Source: Streptomyces bluensis
GTDB lineage: Bacteria > Actinomycetota > Actinomycetes > Streptomycetales > Streptomycetaceae
Direction: 5' to 3'
DNA length: 64,000 nucleotides
NCBI RefSeq assembly: GCF_014650715.1
Contig: NZ_BMVM01000002.1
Location: 186,001 to 250,000 of the forward strand
Made by a program: the position numbers and the translations under genes. Below the pieces are notes generated by a model, which did no database searches, was not told the DNA's origin, and worked only from the letters and a program-made list of their open reading frames with translations. Below, in pieces: positions 28,277 through 36,279 of this stretch; position 1 is the stretch's first letter, and every line of letters begins with the position of its first letter.

Positions 28277-29046
28277 ATGAACGAGCACGAGCAGCCGACC
28301 GGACCAGGTCTCTTCACGGCGGTGTACGAGGGTGACGAGGACGCGGTCGTACGGCTGCTGCGCGCCGGTGCGAGCCCGGAGGCGACGGACGGGGACGGCC
28401 AGTCGGTCCTGTACCTGACGACGGTCAGCGACAGGCCCGGCATCGCGCGCCTGCTCCTGGCGGCGGGCGCCGACCCGGACCGTCTCAGCGCCGGCACGGA
28501 CTCCCCGCTGTGCGGAGCGGCCTGCGGCGGCCACACGGAGGTCGTCCGCGCCCTGCTGGCCGCCGGGGCGACGCCCGACCTGGAGGAGGAGCTGGGCTTC
28601 ACCGCGCTGGCGTGGGCGGTGCAGCGGGGCAACACCGACGTGGTGGCGTCCCTCCTGGAGCACGGCGCCGACCCGGACCGCCCCACCCCGGCGGGCGAGC
28701 CCCCACTGGTGGCGGCGGCCCGCCGAGGCTCCCCCTCGTGCGTGCGCGCCCTCCTGGAGCACGGCGCCCACGCGCGCGCGGATGCCCTGGCGGAGGCGCG
28801 CCGCTGGCTGACGCTGGACGTGGCGTCGGAGCTGCGCGCCGGGCTGGAGCGGACGTACGGACCGGGACACGAAGTGACGACCCACCGCGTCCCCGAGGAC
28901 GGCGGCATCACCGCGTGGTCGAACTCCGCACCGGTGACCGGACGGTCGCGGGCAACGACCAGCAGACCGGCCACGCGGAGATCGTGGAGCTGCTGGAGGC
29001 GGCGGACACCGAGAGCGCCCGTATCGAGGATGTTCGTGTGGTGTGA
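28277..29046 (+). pseudogene. Ankyrin-repeat protein with a probable -1 frameshift near 28914
   Basis: Frame 1 from ATG 28277 encodes four to five ankyrin repeats (for example GDEDAVVRLLRAGASPEATD and GHTEVVRALLAAGATPDLE) to about residue 212. From 28914 on, this frame becomes Arg/Trp/Ser-rich with rare AGA/AGG codons. Another frame instead continues with high third-position GC and a plausible C-terminus (VVELRTGDRTVAGNDQQ, then TGHAEIVELLEAADTE) ending at TGA 29046. One missing base in ATCACCGCGTGGTC would join them into a protein of about 256 residues. Without the shift, the frame reads to 29122 over the convergent SDR gene. Either a real pseudogene or a sequencing error. Confidence 0.7.
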
Positions 29047-29069
29047 ACGGCCCGTCGTCGACGCCGACG

Positions 29070-29984
29070 TCACCCGGCCCCGTACACCGGCCCCGGAGGC
29101 TCCGCCTCCGCCAGGAGCTTGAGGGCCGCTTCGCCCGCTTCGGCCGGCGTCCAGCGGGCTCCCCTGTCGGCGGTCGGTCCCGGTCGCCAGCCTTCCATGA
29201 CCGTGATGCGGCCGCCCTCGGCCTCGAAGACCCGCCCGGTGACACCCGCGCTCGCCGCGGAACCCAGCCACACGACCAGCGGCGACACGTTCTCCGGGGC
29301 CATCGTGTCGAAGCCGCTGTCGGGTGCGGCCATCGTCTCGGCGAAGGTGCGCTCCGTCATACGGGTACGGGCCGCGGGAGCGATGGCGTTCACCTGGACC
29401 CCGTAGCGCCCGAGTTCTGCCGCCGCGACCAGGGTCAGCCCGACGATGCCGGCCTTCGCCGCGCTGTAGTTGCCCTGACCGACCGAGCCCAGCAGGCCCG
29501 CGCCGCTGCTGGTGCTGACGACCCGGGCCACCGGTGTCCGGCCGGCCTTGGCCTCCGCGCGCCAGTGCGCGGCCGCGTGCTTCAGCGGCAGGAAGTGCCC
29601 CTTCAGGTGGACGCGGACGACGGCGTCCCAGTCGTCCTCGTCGAGGTTGACGAGCATGCGGTCGCGCAGGAACCCGGCGTTGTTGACGAGGGTGTCGAGC
29701 CGGCCGTACGTCTCCAGCGCGGTGCGCACGAGGGACACGGCGCCCTCGGTCGTGGCGATGTCGCCGCCATGGGCGACCGCCTCGCCACCGGCCGCGCGGA
29801 TGTCGTCGGCGACCCGGGACGCCGGGCTGTCCGGCCCCGGTGTCCCGTCGAGGCCGACGCCGAGGTCGTTGACGACGACACGGGCGCCCTCGGCGGCGTA
29901 CGCGAGGGCGTGGGCGCGCCCCAGTCCGCGCCCCGCGCCGGTGACGATGACCACGCGCCCCTCACAGATCCGGCGTGCGTTCAT
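29070..29984 (-). CDS. SDR-family dehydrogenase, Rv3548c-like, steroid CD-ring cluster
   Basis: Short-chain dehydrogenase of 304 residues, the same length as my recollection of mycobacterial Rv3548c. NAD(P) site TGAGRGLGRAHALAYA, NNAGFLRD, and the active-site YxxxK in GNYSAAKAGIVGL. It resembles the 3-hydroxyacyl-CoA dehydrogenase domain of peroxisomal MFE-2. ATG 29984 has GGAGAAGCGGG upstream and overlaps the preceding SDR stop. With its partner it forms the leftward arm of a divergent promoter with a KstR2-like operator. Probable role: beta-oxidation or ketone reduction in HIP-CoA catabolism. Confidence 0.88.
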   Translation of the reverse strand: MNARRICEGRVVIVTGAGRGLGRAHALAYAAEGARVVVNDLGVGLDGTPGPDSPASRVADDIRAAGGEAVAHGGDIATTEGAVSLVRTALETYGRLDTLVNNAGFLRDRMLVNLDEDDWDAVVRVHLKGHFLPLKHAAAHWRAEAKAGRTPVARVVSTSSGAGLLGSVGQGNYSAAKAGIVGLTLVAAAELGRYGVQVNAIAPAARTRMTERTFAETMAAPDSGFDTMAPENVSPLVVWLGSAASAGVTGRVFEAEGGRITVMEGWRPGPTADRGARWTPAEAGEAALKLLAEAEPPGPVYGAG

Positions 29985-30859
29985 CCCGCTTCTCCTTTTC
30001 CGGTCCGGTGGTTGACGGTCGCGGCGTCGAGGAAGGCCGGCCGTTCGCCGCCGCCGTGGACGAGGAGCGAGGCCCCGGTGATGTACGCGGCGGCGTCCGA
30101 GGCGAGGAATACGGCGGCTGCGCCGATGTCGGAGGGCTCGGCGAGGCGCCCCAGCGGGACCGTGCGGGCGACGGCCGCGATGCCGCCCTCGTCGCCGTAG
30201 TGCAGGTGGGACAGTTCGGTGCGGACCATGCCGACGACGAGGGTGTTGACGCGGATGTCCGGCGCCCACTCCACGGCCATCGAGCGGGCCAGGTTCTCCA
30301 GTCCCGCCTTGGCCGCGCCGTACGCCGCCGTCCCGGGCGAGGGACGGGCCCCGCTCACACTGCCGATCATCACGATGGCGCCCCCGGCCCGTGCGAGGTG
30401 CTCGTACGCGGCGAGCGAGACGGTCAGCGGCGCGGTGAGGTTGAGCTCGATGACGCGGGCGTGACGCCGGGCGGCGGTAGCGGTACCGGCGTCGGCCAGG
30501 GGGCGGTAGGGGGAACCGCCCGCGTTGTTCACGAGGACGTCGACCCGGGGCAGGCCGTCGAACAGGCGGTGCACGGAATCGGGGTCCCGTACGTCCACGG
30601 GCACGAACTCCGTTCCCTCGACCGGCTTTTCGGGGGGCCGCCGGGCGCAGACGACGGTGTGGGCACCCGCCTCGACGAAGGCCCGCGCGATCCCGGCGCC
30701 GACACCACGGGTGCCTCCGGTGACGAGGGCGAGCTTGCCCCTGAGCCCTGTGCGGCCTTGCTGTGGTCCTGCCGGCTGTGCGGCTGGCTGTGGTCCTGCC
30801 GGCTGCCCGGCTGGGTTTCCGGCTTGCTGTGGTCCTGCTCGCTGTGCGGAGTTATCCAC
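29981..30859 (-). CDS. SDR-family dehydrogenase, Rv3549c-like, with Pro/Gln/Ala repeat N-terminus
   Basis: Protein of 292 residues. The SDR domain starts about residue 40 (LRGKLALVTGGTRGVGAGIA), with NNAGGSPYRPL and the active-site AAYGAAKAGLENLA. The first 37 residues are a low-complexity P/Q/A/G segment encoded by three copies of a 13-bp core repeat; no other start codon lies between it and the SDR domain. GTG 30859 is preceded by GGGAGAG. It is the first gene leftward from the operator at 30905-30923. The order SDR-SDR-echA20 mirrors the mycobacterial Rv3548c-Rv3549c-Rv3550 arrangement. Confidence 0.87.
   Translation of the reverse strand: MDNSAQRAGPQQAGNPAGQPAGPQPAAQPAGPQQGRTGLRGKLALVTGGTRGVGAGIARAFVEAGAHTVVCARRPPEKPVEGTEFVPVDVRDPDSVHRLFDGLPRVDVLVNNAGGSPYRPLADAGTATAARRHARVIELNLTAPLTVSLAAYEHLARAGGAIVMIGSVSGARPSPGTAAYGAAKAGLENLARSMAVEWAPDIRVNTLVVGMVRTELSHLHYGDEGGIAAVARTVPLGRLAEPSDIGAAAVFLASDAAAYITGASLLVHGGGERPAFLDAATVNHRTGKGEAG
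30760..30838. repeat. Three direct copies of GCTGTGGTCCTGC inside an SDR gene
   Basis: Copies at 30760-30772, 30787-30799 and 30826-30838. They generate the Pro/Gln/Ala/Gly-rich N-terminus of the SDR. Surrounding bases are also partly repeated, suggesting recent slippage or duplication. Confidence 0.7.
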
Positions 30860-30904
30860 AGGCTCTCCCGCGGGCTTCCGTTCGCTGCTACCTTCGACAG
30901 CGAA

Positions 30905-30923
30905 CCTAACAAACGTTTGGTGG
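30905..30923. promoter_or_regulatory. KstR2-like operator 1 (divergent SDR / echA20 promoters)
   Basis: CCTAACAAACGTTTGGTGG. The 14-bp core AACAAACGTTTGGT fits the KstR2 box AnCAAGnnCTTGnT, except for a symmetrical G-to-A and C-to-T change. On the minus strand the edge contains TAGGTT, a possible -10 that repressor would cover. A matching site is at 37095-37113. Confidence 0.75.
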
Positions 30924-30934
30924 AAAGGTAGCTG

Positions 30935-30943
30935 ATGAGCTGA
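30935..30943 (+). other. Two-codon upstream ORF (ATG AGC TGA) overlapping the echA20 start
   Basis: The best ribosome site (GAAAGG at 30923-30928) is optimally spaced for ATG 30935, not for the echA20 ATG at 30943. The mini-ORF stop TGA shares its last base with the echA20 start (TGATG), so reinitiation is possible. It could also be a remnant of a small mutation. Confidence 0.5.
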
Positions 30944-31704
30944 TGGGTGTCTCCACCTCGTCCCCGGAGAAGGGGATTTCCGTCGTCACGGTCGACTTCC
31001 CGCCGGTGAACGCGCTGCCGGTGCGCGGCTGGTTCGAGCTGGCCGGGGCCGTGCGCGCGGCCGGGCGCGATGCCGATGTCCGCTGTGTGGTGCTGGCGGC
31101 CGAGGGGCGCGGATTCAACGCGGGGGTGGACATCAAGGAGATACAGGCGCAGGGCGGCCCGGCCCTGGCGGGTGCCAACGAGGGCTGCGCGGAGGCCTTC
31201 GCCGCGGTGTACGAGTGCGAGGTGCCCGTGGTCGCGGAGGTGCACGGCTTCTGTCTGGGGGGCGGGATAGGCCTGGTGGGGAACGCGGACGCGATCGTGG
31301 CGAGCGACGACGCCACGTTCGGCCTGCCCGAGTTGGACCGCGGCGCGCTGGGCGCGGCCACGCACCTGGCCCGGCTGGTCCCCCAGCACCTGATGCGCGC
31401 GTTGTACTACACGTCGCGCACGGCGACCGCGGCCGAGTTGTCCACGCACGGGTCGGTCTGGCGGGTCGTGCCGCGCGGCGAGCTGCGCGGCGCCGCGCTG
31501 GAGTTGGCCCGCGAGATAGCCGCCAAGGACGGCAGGCTGATCCGGCTCGCCAAGGCTGCCATCAACGGCATCGACCCCGTCGACGTCCGCCGCAGCTACC
31601 GCTTCGAGCAGGGCTTCACCTTCGAGGCGAGCCTCAGCGGGGTGGGCGACCGGGTCCGGGACGGCTTCGGGAAGGACGGGGCGCAGGTGGGTGACCATGG
31701 CTGA
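30943..31704 (+). CDS. echA20: Crotonase-fold hydrolase, EchA20-like
   Basis: Protein of 253 residues of the enoyl-CoA hydratase superfamily. Oxyanion-hole segments are AAEGRGFNAGVDIKEIQ and HGFCLGGGIGLVGNADA; the GLPELDRGALGAATHL region follows. In mycobacteria EchA20 hydrolytically opens ring D of HIEC-CoA. The assignment rests on cluster synteny plus family. ATG 30943; the stop overlaps ipdA. First gene of echA20-ipdA-ipdB-ipdC. A simple hydratase is the alternative. Confidence 0.85.
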   Translation: MGVSTSSPEKGISVVTVDFPPVNALPVRGWFELAGAVRAAGRDADVRCVVLAAEGRGFNAGVDIKEIQAQGGPALAGANEGCAEAFAAVYECEVPVVAEVHGFCLGGGIGLVGNADAIVASDDATFGLPELDRGALGAATHLARLVPQHLMRALYYTSRTATAAELSTHGSVWRVVPRGELRGAALELAREIAAKDGRLIRLAKAAINGIDPVDVRRSYRFEQGFTFEASLSGVGDRVRDGFGKDGAQVGDHG

Positions 31705-32659
31705 CAAGACAATGACCGCCGACGAGGCCGTCTCCCGGCTGGAGAGCGGCATGACCCTCGGCATCGGCGGCTGGGGCTCACGCCGCAAACCGATGGCGCT
31801 GGTGCGGGCGCTGCTGCGTTCCGGGATCACCGATCTCACGGTCGTCTCGTACGGCGGCCCGGACGTGGGCATGCTCGCGGCCGCCGGACGTATACGGAAG
31901 CTGGTCGCCGCGTTCGCGACCCTCGACTCGATCCCGCTCGAACCGCACTACCGCGCGGCCCGTGAGTGCGGAGCCTTCGAGCTGATGGAGGTCGACGAGG
32001 CGATGTTCATGTGGGGCCTGCACGCGGCCGCGAACCGGCTGCCCTTCATACCGGTGCGCGCGGGTATCGGCTCGGACGTGATGCGGGTCAATCCCGGATT
32101 ACGGACGGTCCGTTCGCCGTACGAGGACGGCGAGACGCTCGTCGCCATGCCCGCCCTGCGGATGGACGCGGCGCTCGTCCACCTGAACCGCGCGGACCGG
32201 CTGGGCAACGGGCAGTACCTGGGCCCGGACCCGTACTTCGACGACCTGTTCTGCGAGGCGGCCGACCGCGCGTACATCTCGTGCGAGCGCATCGTGGACA
32301 CAGCGGAGCTGACGAAGGAGGCGGCGCCCCAAACGCTGCTGGTGGGACGGCACACGGTGCACGGAGTGGTGGACGCTCCGAACGGGGCGCACTTCACCTC
32401 GTGCGTCCCGGACTACGGCCGGGACGAGGAGTTCCAGCGGTACTACGCGAGCACCCCCTGGCCGGAGTTCGCCGAGCGGTTCCTCACCGGGGACGAGCAG
32501 CACTACCAGCGGGCCGTACAGGCCTGGCGCAAGGAGCGCGAGGAGACGGAGGAGAAGAAGGGGAAGACGGCGCACGAGGAGAAAGCGAACGAGGAGAAGG
32601 GGCACGAGGAGAAAGCGCACGAGGAGCAGAAGGCATCCATGGAGAAGGAGGGGACATGA
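31697..32659 (+). CDS. ipdA: CoA-transferase family alpha subunit, IpdA-like ring-C hydrolase subunit
   Basis: Protein of 320 residues. The class I CoA-transferase alpha fold starts LESGMTLGIGGWGSRRKPMA, with SYGGPDVGML and RAGIGSDV. The acidic segment ELMEVDEAMF (about 95-104) falls where the catalytic glutamate of IpdA is expected. IpdAB hydrolyses the ring-C intermediate COCHEA-CoA in steroid degradation. The last about 40 residues are a Lys/Glu/His-rich tail made by a 15-bp tandem repeat, making it longer than mycobacterial IpdA (292). ATG 31697 follows AGGTGGG and overlaps echA20 by 8 bp. Confidence 0.87.
   Translation: MADKTMTADEAVSRLESGMTLGIGGWGSRRKPMALVRALLRSGITDLTVVSYGGPDVGMLAAAGRIRKLVAAFATLDSIPLEPHYRAARECGAFELMEVDEAMFMWGLHAAANRLPFIPVRAGIGSDVMRVNPGLRTVRSPYEDGETLVAMPALRMDAALVHLNRADRLGNGQYLGPDPYFDDLFCEAADRAYISCERIVDTAELTKEAAPQTLLVGRHTVHGVVDAPNGAHFTSCVPDYGRDEEFQRYYASTPWPEFAERFLTGDEQHYQRAVQAWRKEREETEEKKGKTAHEEKANEEKGHEEKAHEEQKASMEKEGT
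32570..32629 (+). repeat. 15-bp tandem repeat, four units, coding the IpdA C-terminal tail
   Basis: Units at 32570-32584, 32585-32599, 32600-32614 and 32615-32629, each close to GCGCACGAGGAGAAA, encode A/G-H/N-E-E-K/Q pentapeptides. The repeat ends about 25 bp before the ipdB start. The GAGGAG units resemble ribosome binding sites. Confidence 0.85.
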
Positions 32660-33414
32660 CGGCCGTGACCCGGGCCGAGTACTGCGTGATCGCCTGCGCC
32701 GAGGCCTGGCGCGGTGCCGGCGAGATCCTCGCGAGCCCCATGGGCCTGATCCCCTCCGTGGGTGCGCGGCTGGCCCGGCTGACCTTCGCCCCGGAACTGC
32801 TGCTGACCGACGGTGAGGCGATACTCGTCGGTCCGGACGGTGCGCCGGAGGGCTGGCTGCCGTACCGCAGGCACCTGACCCTGGTCACCGGCGGCAGACG
32901 GCACGTGATGATGGGCGCGAGCCAGATCGACCGGTACGGCAACCAGAACATCGCGTGCATCGGAGACTGGACCAAGCCCCGCCGGCAGTTGCTCGGGGTG
33001 CGGGGTGCACCGGTCAACACGCTCAACAACCCGACCAGTTACTGGATACCGAGGCACTCCCGGCGGGTCTTCGTCGAGCGGGTCGACATGGTGTGCGGGG
33101 TGGGATACGACCGTGTGGCCGAGCATCCGGTCGCGGGCCGTTTCCACCGCATCCCCCGCGTGGTGTCCGACCTGGGGGTCTTCGACTTCGCCACGCCGGA
33201 TCACTCGATGCGCCTGGCCTCGCTGCACCCGGGGGTGACGGCGGCGCAGGTGCGGGAGGCGACGGGATTCGAGCTCACGGTTCCCGATGACCTTCCCTGG
33301 ACGCGTGAACCGACGCCGGAAGAGCTGCGGTTGATCCGTGAGGTGCTCGACCCGAAGGGCACCCGGGAGCGGGAGGTCCCGAACCCCGCGACGGCCGGGG
33401 AGGCGGTCCGCTGA
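32656..33414 (+). CDS. ipdB: CoA-transferase family beta subunit, IpdB-like
   Basis: Protein of 252 residues, partner of IpdA. The beta-subunit fold is clear (GLIPSVGARLARLTFAPELL, TLVTGGRRHVMMGASQIDRY). The S-E-N-G motif carrying the CoA-transferase glutamate is absent; FAPELLLTDGEA stands at that place. This fits hydrolase rather than transferase function. ATG 32656 overlaps the ipdA stop (ATGA) with GGAGAAGGAGG upstream. Stop and the ipdC start overlap as TGATG. Confidence 0.88.
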   Translation: MTAVTRAEYCVIACAEAWRGAGEILASPMGLIPSVGARLARLTFAPELLLTDGEAILVGPDGAPEGWLPYRRHLTLVTGGRRHVMMGASQIDRYGNQNIACIGDWTKPRRQLLGVRGAPVNTLNNPTSYWIPRHSRRVFVERVDMVCGVGYDRVAEHPVAGRFHRIPRVVSDLGVFDFATPDHSMRLASLHPGVTAAQVREATGFELTVPDDLPWTREPTPEELRLIREVLDPKGTREREVPNPATAGEAVR

Positions 33415-34472
33415 TGGACACCGCGTTCACCCGGCTCGTGGGAGTGCGTCATCCCGTCGTGCAGACCGGCATGGGCTGGGTGGCGGGCCCCCGCCTGGTC
33501 TCCGCCGCGGCGAACGCGGGCGCGCTCGGCATCCTGGCGTCCGCGACGATGACGCTCGACCAGCTGCGGGACGCCACGAGGGAGGTGAGGTCCCGCACGG
33601 ACGCGCCGTTCGGGGTGAATCTGCGGGCCGACGCGGGGGATGCCCATGACCGGGTGCGGATCATCATCGAGGAGGGTGCGCGTGTGGCCTCGTTCGCGCT
33701 GGCGCCGTCCAGGGAGCTGATCGCCGAGCTCAAGGACGCCGGTGTGGTCGTCATCCCCTCCATAGGTGCCCGCCGGCACGCGGAGAAGGTGGCGGCGTGG
33801 GGTGCGGACGCGGTGATCGTGCAGGGCGGCGAGGGCGGCGGGCACACCGGGGAGGTGGCGACGACGGTGCTGCTTCCCCAGGTGGTCGACGCCGTGGACA
33901 TACCGGTCGTGGCGGCGGGCGGTTTCCACGACGGGCGGGGCCTGGTGGCGGCGCTGGCGTTCGGGGCGGCGGGGATCGCCATGGGCACGCGGTTCCTGCT
34001 GACCGCAGACTCGACGGTCCCGGACGGCGTGAAGGCCGCGTACCTCGCGGCGACCGTCCGGGACGTCACGGTCACCACGGCCGTGGACGGGCTGCCGCAC
34101 CGCATGCTGCGGACGGGGTTCGTGGATGCCCTGGAGAGGTCCGGACGTGTGAGAGCGCTCCTTCGGGCGGTGCGCCATGCGGCTGGTTTCCGTAAGGTCT
34201 CCGGGCTGTCCTGGTCCCGGATGGTGCGCGACGGGCTGGCCCTGCGGCACGGCAGGGACCTCACCTGGAGCCAGGTTCTCCTGGCCGCCAATACCCCGAT
34301 GCTCCTCAAGGCGTCGATGGTTCAGGGCCGTACGGATCTCGGGGTGATGGCGTCGGGGCAGGTCGCCGGGGTGATCGACGACCTGCCGTCGTGCACGGAG
34401 TTGGTGGACCGGATCATGGCGGAGGCGGAGGAGGTGCTGAAGTCCCTGGAGGCGCTCAGAGTCGCTCGATGA
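33414..34472 (+). CDS. ipdC: Nitronate monooxygenase-like flavoprotein, IpdC-like
   Basis: Protein of 352 residues, FMN TIM barrel of the NMO/2-nitropropane dioxygenase superfamily (LVGVRHPVVQTGMGWVAGPR; GADAVIVQGGEGGGHTG; AAGGFHDGRGLVAALAFG). In the HIP pathway IpdC is required before ring-D opening, probably as a CoA-ester reductase or oxidase. Coupled to ipdB by TGATG. Its last 17 bp overlap tail to tail with fadA6. Chemical role is assigned by synteny. Confidence 0.87.
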   Translation: MDTAFTRLVGVRHPVVQTGMGWVAGPRLVSAAANAGALGILASATMTLDQLRDATREVRSRTDAPFGVNLRADAGDAHDRVRIIIEEGARVASFALAPSRELIAELKDAGVVVIPSIGARRHAEKVAAWGADAVIVQGGEGGGHTGEVATTVLLPQVVDAVDIPVVAAGGFHDGRGLVAALAFGAAGIAMGTRFLLTADSTVPDGVKAAYLAATVRDVTVTTAVDGLPHRMLRTGFVDALERSGRVRALLRAVRHAAGFRKVSGLSWSRMVRDGLALRHGRDLTWSQVLLAANTPMLLKASMVQGRTDLGVMASGQVAGVIDDLPSCTELVDRIMAEAEEVLKSLEALRVAR

Positions 34473-35613
34473 TCGTCACGTTCGCCTGTCCCCCGCCCTC
34501 GCACATCGTCTGGAGGCCGTAGCGGGCACCGGTGCGTTCGAGTTCGTGGAGGAGCGTCGTCATCAGCTTGGCGCCCGTGGCGCCGAGGGGGTGGCCGAGG
34601 GCGATGGCACCGCCGTTGACGTTGACCTTGTCCGGGTCGGCCCCGGTCTCCTTCAGCCAGGCCAGGACGACGGGCGCGAAGGCCTCGTTGATCTCGACGA
34701 GGTCGATGGCGTCGAGGGAGAGGCCCGTCTTCTTCAGGGCGTGCGCGGTCGCCGGGATGGGGGCGGTGAGCATACGGATGGGGTCCTCGCCGCGCACGGA
34801 GAGGTGGTGGACGCGGGCGCGCGGGGTCAGCGCGTGCTCCTGTACGGCCCGTTCGGAGGCGAGGAGCAGCGCGGCGGCGCCGTCGGAGACCTGGGAGGAG
34901 CAGGCGGCCGTGACGGTGCCGCCGTCGATCACCGCTTTGAGGGCGGCCATCTTCTCCAGCGAGGTGTCGCGGCGCGGGCCCTCATCGGCCGTGACGTCCC
35001 CGTACGGGACGGTTTCGCGCTCGAAACGGCGCTCGTCGATGGCCCGGACCGCGCGCTGGTGGGAGCGCAGGGCGTACTCCTCCTGGTCGCGGCGGCTGAT
35101 GCCCCACTTGGCGGCGATCATCTCGGCACCGGCGAACTGGTTCACGGGCTGGTCTCCGTAGCGGGCGCGCCAGCCCTCGCTGCCCGCGAAGGGTCCCTCG
35201 GTGAGGCCGAGCGGTACGGCGGCCTGGCGGGAGGCGAAGGCGATGGGGACCATCGACATGTTCTGGACGCCGCCCGCGACGACCAGGTCCTGGGTGCCGG
35301 ACAGCACGGCCTGCGCGGCGAAGTGCACGGCCTGCTGGGAGGAGCCGCACTGGCGGTCGACGGTCACGCCCGGCACCTCCTCGGGCAGTCCGGCGGCGAG
35401 CCAGCAGGTGCGGGCGATGTCGCCGGCCTGGGGCCCGACGGTGTCCAGGCAGCCGAAGACGACGTCCTCGACCGCGGACGGGTCGATCCCGGAGCGGGTC
35501 ACCAGTTCCTTGAGGACGTGCGCCCCGAGGTCGGCCGGGTGGACCCCGGCCAGGCCTCCCCCGCGCCGCCCGACGGGCGTACGGACCGCTTCGACGATGT
35601 AGGCCTCGGCCAT
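34456..35613 (-). CDS. fadA6: Thiolase, FadA6-like
   Basis: Acetyl-CoA acyltransferase of 385 residues. The nucleophile is Cys89 in DRQCGSS. EINEAFAPV, GGAIALGHPLGATG and the second Cys in MCEGGGQAN complete the active site. FadA6 cleaves beta-ketoacyl-CoA intermediates late in HIP degradation. ATG start 35613. It lies 31 bp after kstR2 in the same direction, and fadA6-kstR2-ipdF are likely one operon from the 37.1-kb promoter. Confidence 0.92.
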   Translation of the reverse strand: MAEAYIVEAVRTPVGRRGGGLAGVHPADLGAHVLKELVTRSGIDPSAVEDVVFGCLDTVGPQAGDIARTCWLAAGLPEEVPGVTVDRQCGSSQQAVHFAAQAVLSGTQDLVVAGGVQNMSMVPIAFASRQAAVPLGLTEGPFAGSEGWRARYGDQPVNQFAGAEMIAAKWGISRRDQEEYALRSHQRAVRAIDERRFERETVPYGDVTADEGPRRDTSLEKMAALKAVIDGGTVTAACSSQVSDGAAALLLASERAVQEHALTPRARVHHLSVRGEDPIRMLTAPIPATAHALKKTGLSLDAIDLVEINEAFAPVVLAWLKETGADPDKVNVNGGAIALGHPLGATGAKLMTTLLHELERTGARYGLQTMCEGGGQANVTIIERL

Positions 35614-35644
35614 GTCGGCTCCCTGGGTTCAACAGTTGGAACAG

Positions 35645-36262
35645 CTATTCGCGTACGGCGATTCCGTCCAGCACCATCGACAGGTACTGGCGGGCGATCT
35701 CCTCCGGGCTGTGCTGTCCGCCGGGCCGGTACCAGGACGCGGCGACCCACACGGTGTCGCGCACGAACCGGTAGGTGAGCCGGATGTCGAGGTCGGCCCG
35801 GAAGACCTTGGCGGCGACCCCGCGCTCCAGCGTGGACAGCCACGCCTTCTCGAACTTGCGCTGCGACTCGGCGAGGAACGCGAAGCGCTCCTGCGGGGCG
35901 AGTTGCTTGGACTCCTTCTGGTAGATGGCGACGGCGGCGCGGTGCCGGTCGATCTCCCGGAAGGACTCGGTGACCAGGGCCTCCAGGGTCTCCCGGGGCC
36001 CGAGCCCGGAGTCCAGGACCGCGTCGTAGCCGTCCCAGAGCTCGTCGAGGAAGGTCCGCAGGATCTCCTCCAGCATCGATTCCTTGGAGTCGAAGTGGTA
36101 GTAGAGGCTGCCCGCGAGCATCCCCGCGTGATCAGCGATCTTGCGGACGGTGGTGGCGTTGTAACCCTGCTCGGCGAAGACCTCGGCGGCGGTGTCGAGG
36201 AGTTCGCGCCGCCGTTCCGGTACGGCGGTCACCTGGGGCTTCTTCTTGGTAGGCACGGACAC
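35645..36262 (-). CDS. kstR2: TetR-family repressor, KstR2-like
   Basis: Protein of 205 residues. The HTH region (about 19-65) has ELLDTAAEVFAEQGYNATTV and GMLAGSLYYHFDSKESML. The C-terminal effector domain includes VWVAASWYRPGGQHSPEEIA, a stretch I associate with KstR2. KstR2 is released from DNA by HIP-CoA. Start GTG 36262 (alternative GTG 36256). Two matching operators lie at 30905 and 37095, flanking the two divergent gene pairs of the cluster, which makes it the likely local regulator. Confidence 0.88.
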   Translation of the reverse strand: MSVPTKKKPQVTAVPERRRELLDTAAEVFAEQGYNATTVRKIADHAGMLAGSLYYHFDSKESMLEEILRTFLDELWDGYDAVLDSGLGPRETLEALVTESFREIDRHRAAVAIYQKESKQLAPQERFAFLAESQRKFEKAWLSTLERGVAAKVFRADLDIRLTYRFVRDTVWVAASWYRPGGQHSPEEIARQYLSMVLDGIAVRE

Positions 36263-36279
36263 ATTGTGGTCCCAGGGCC

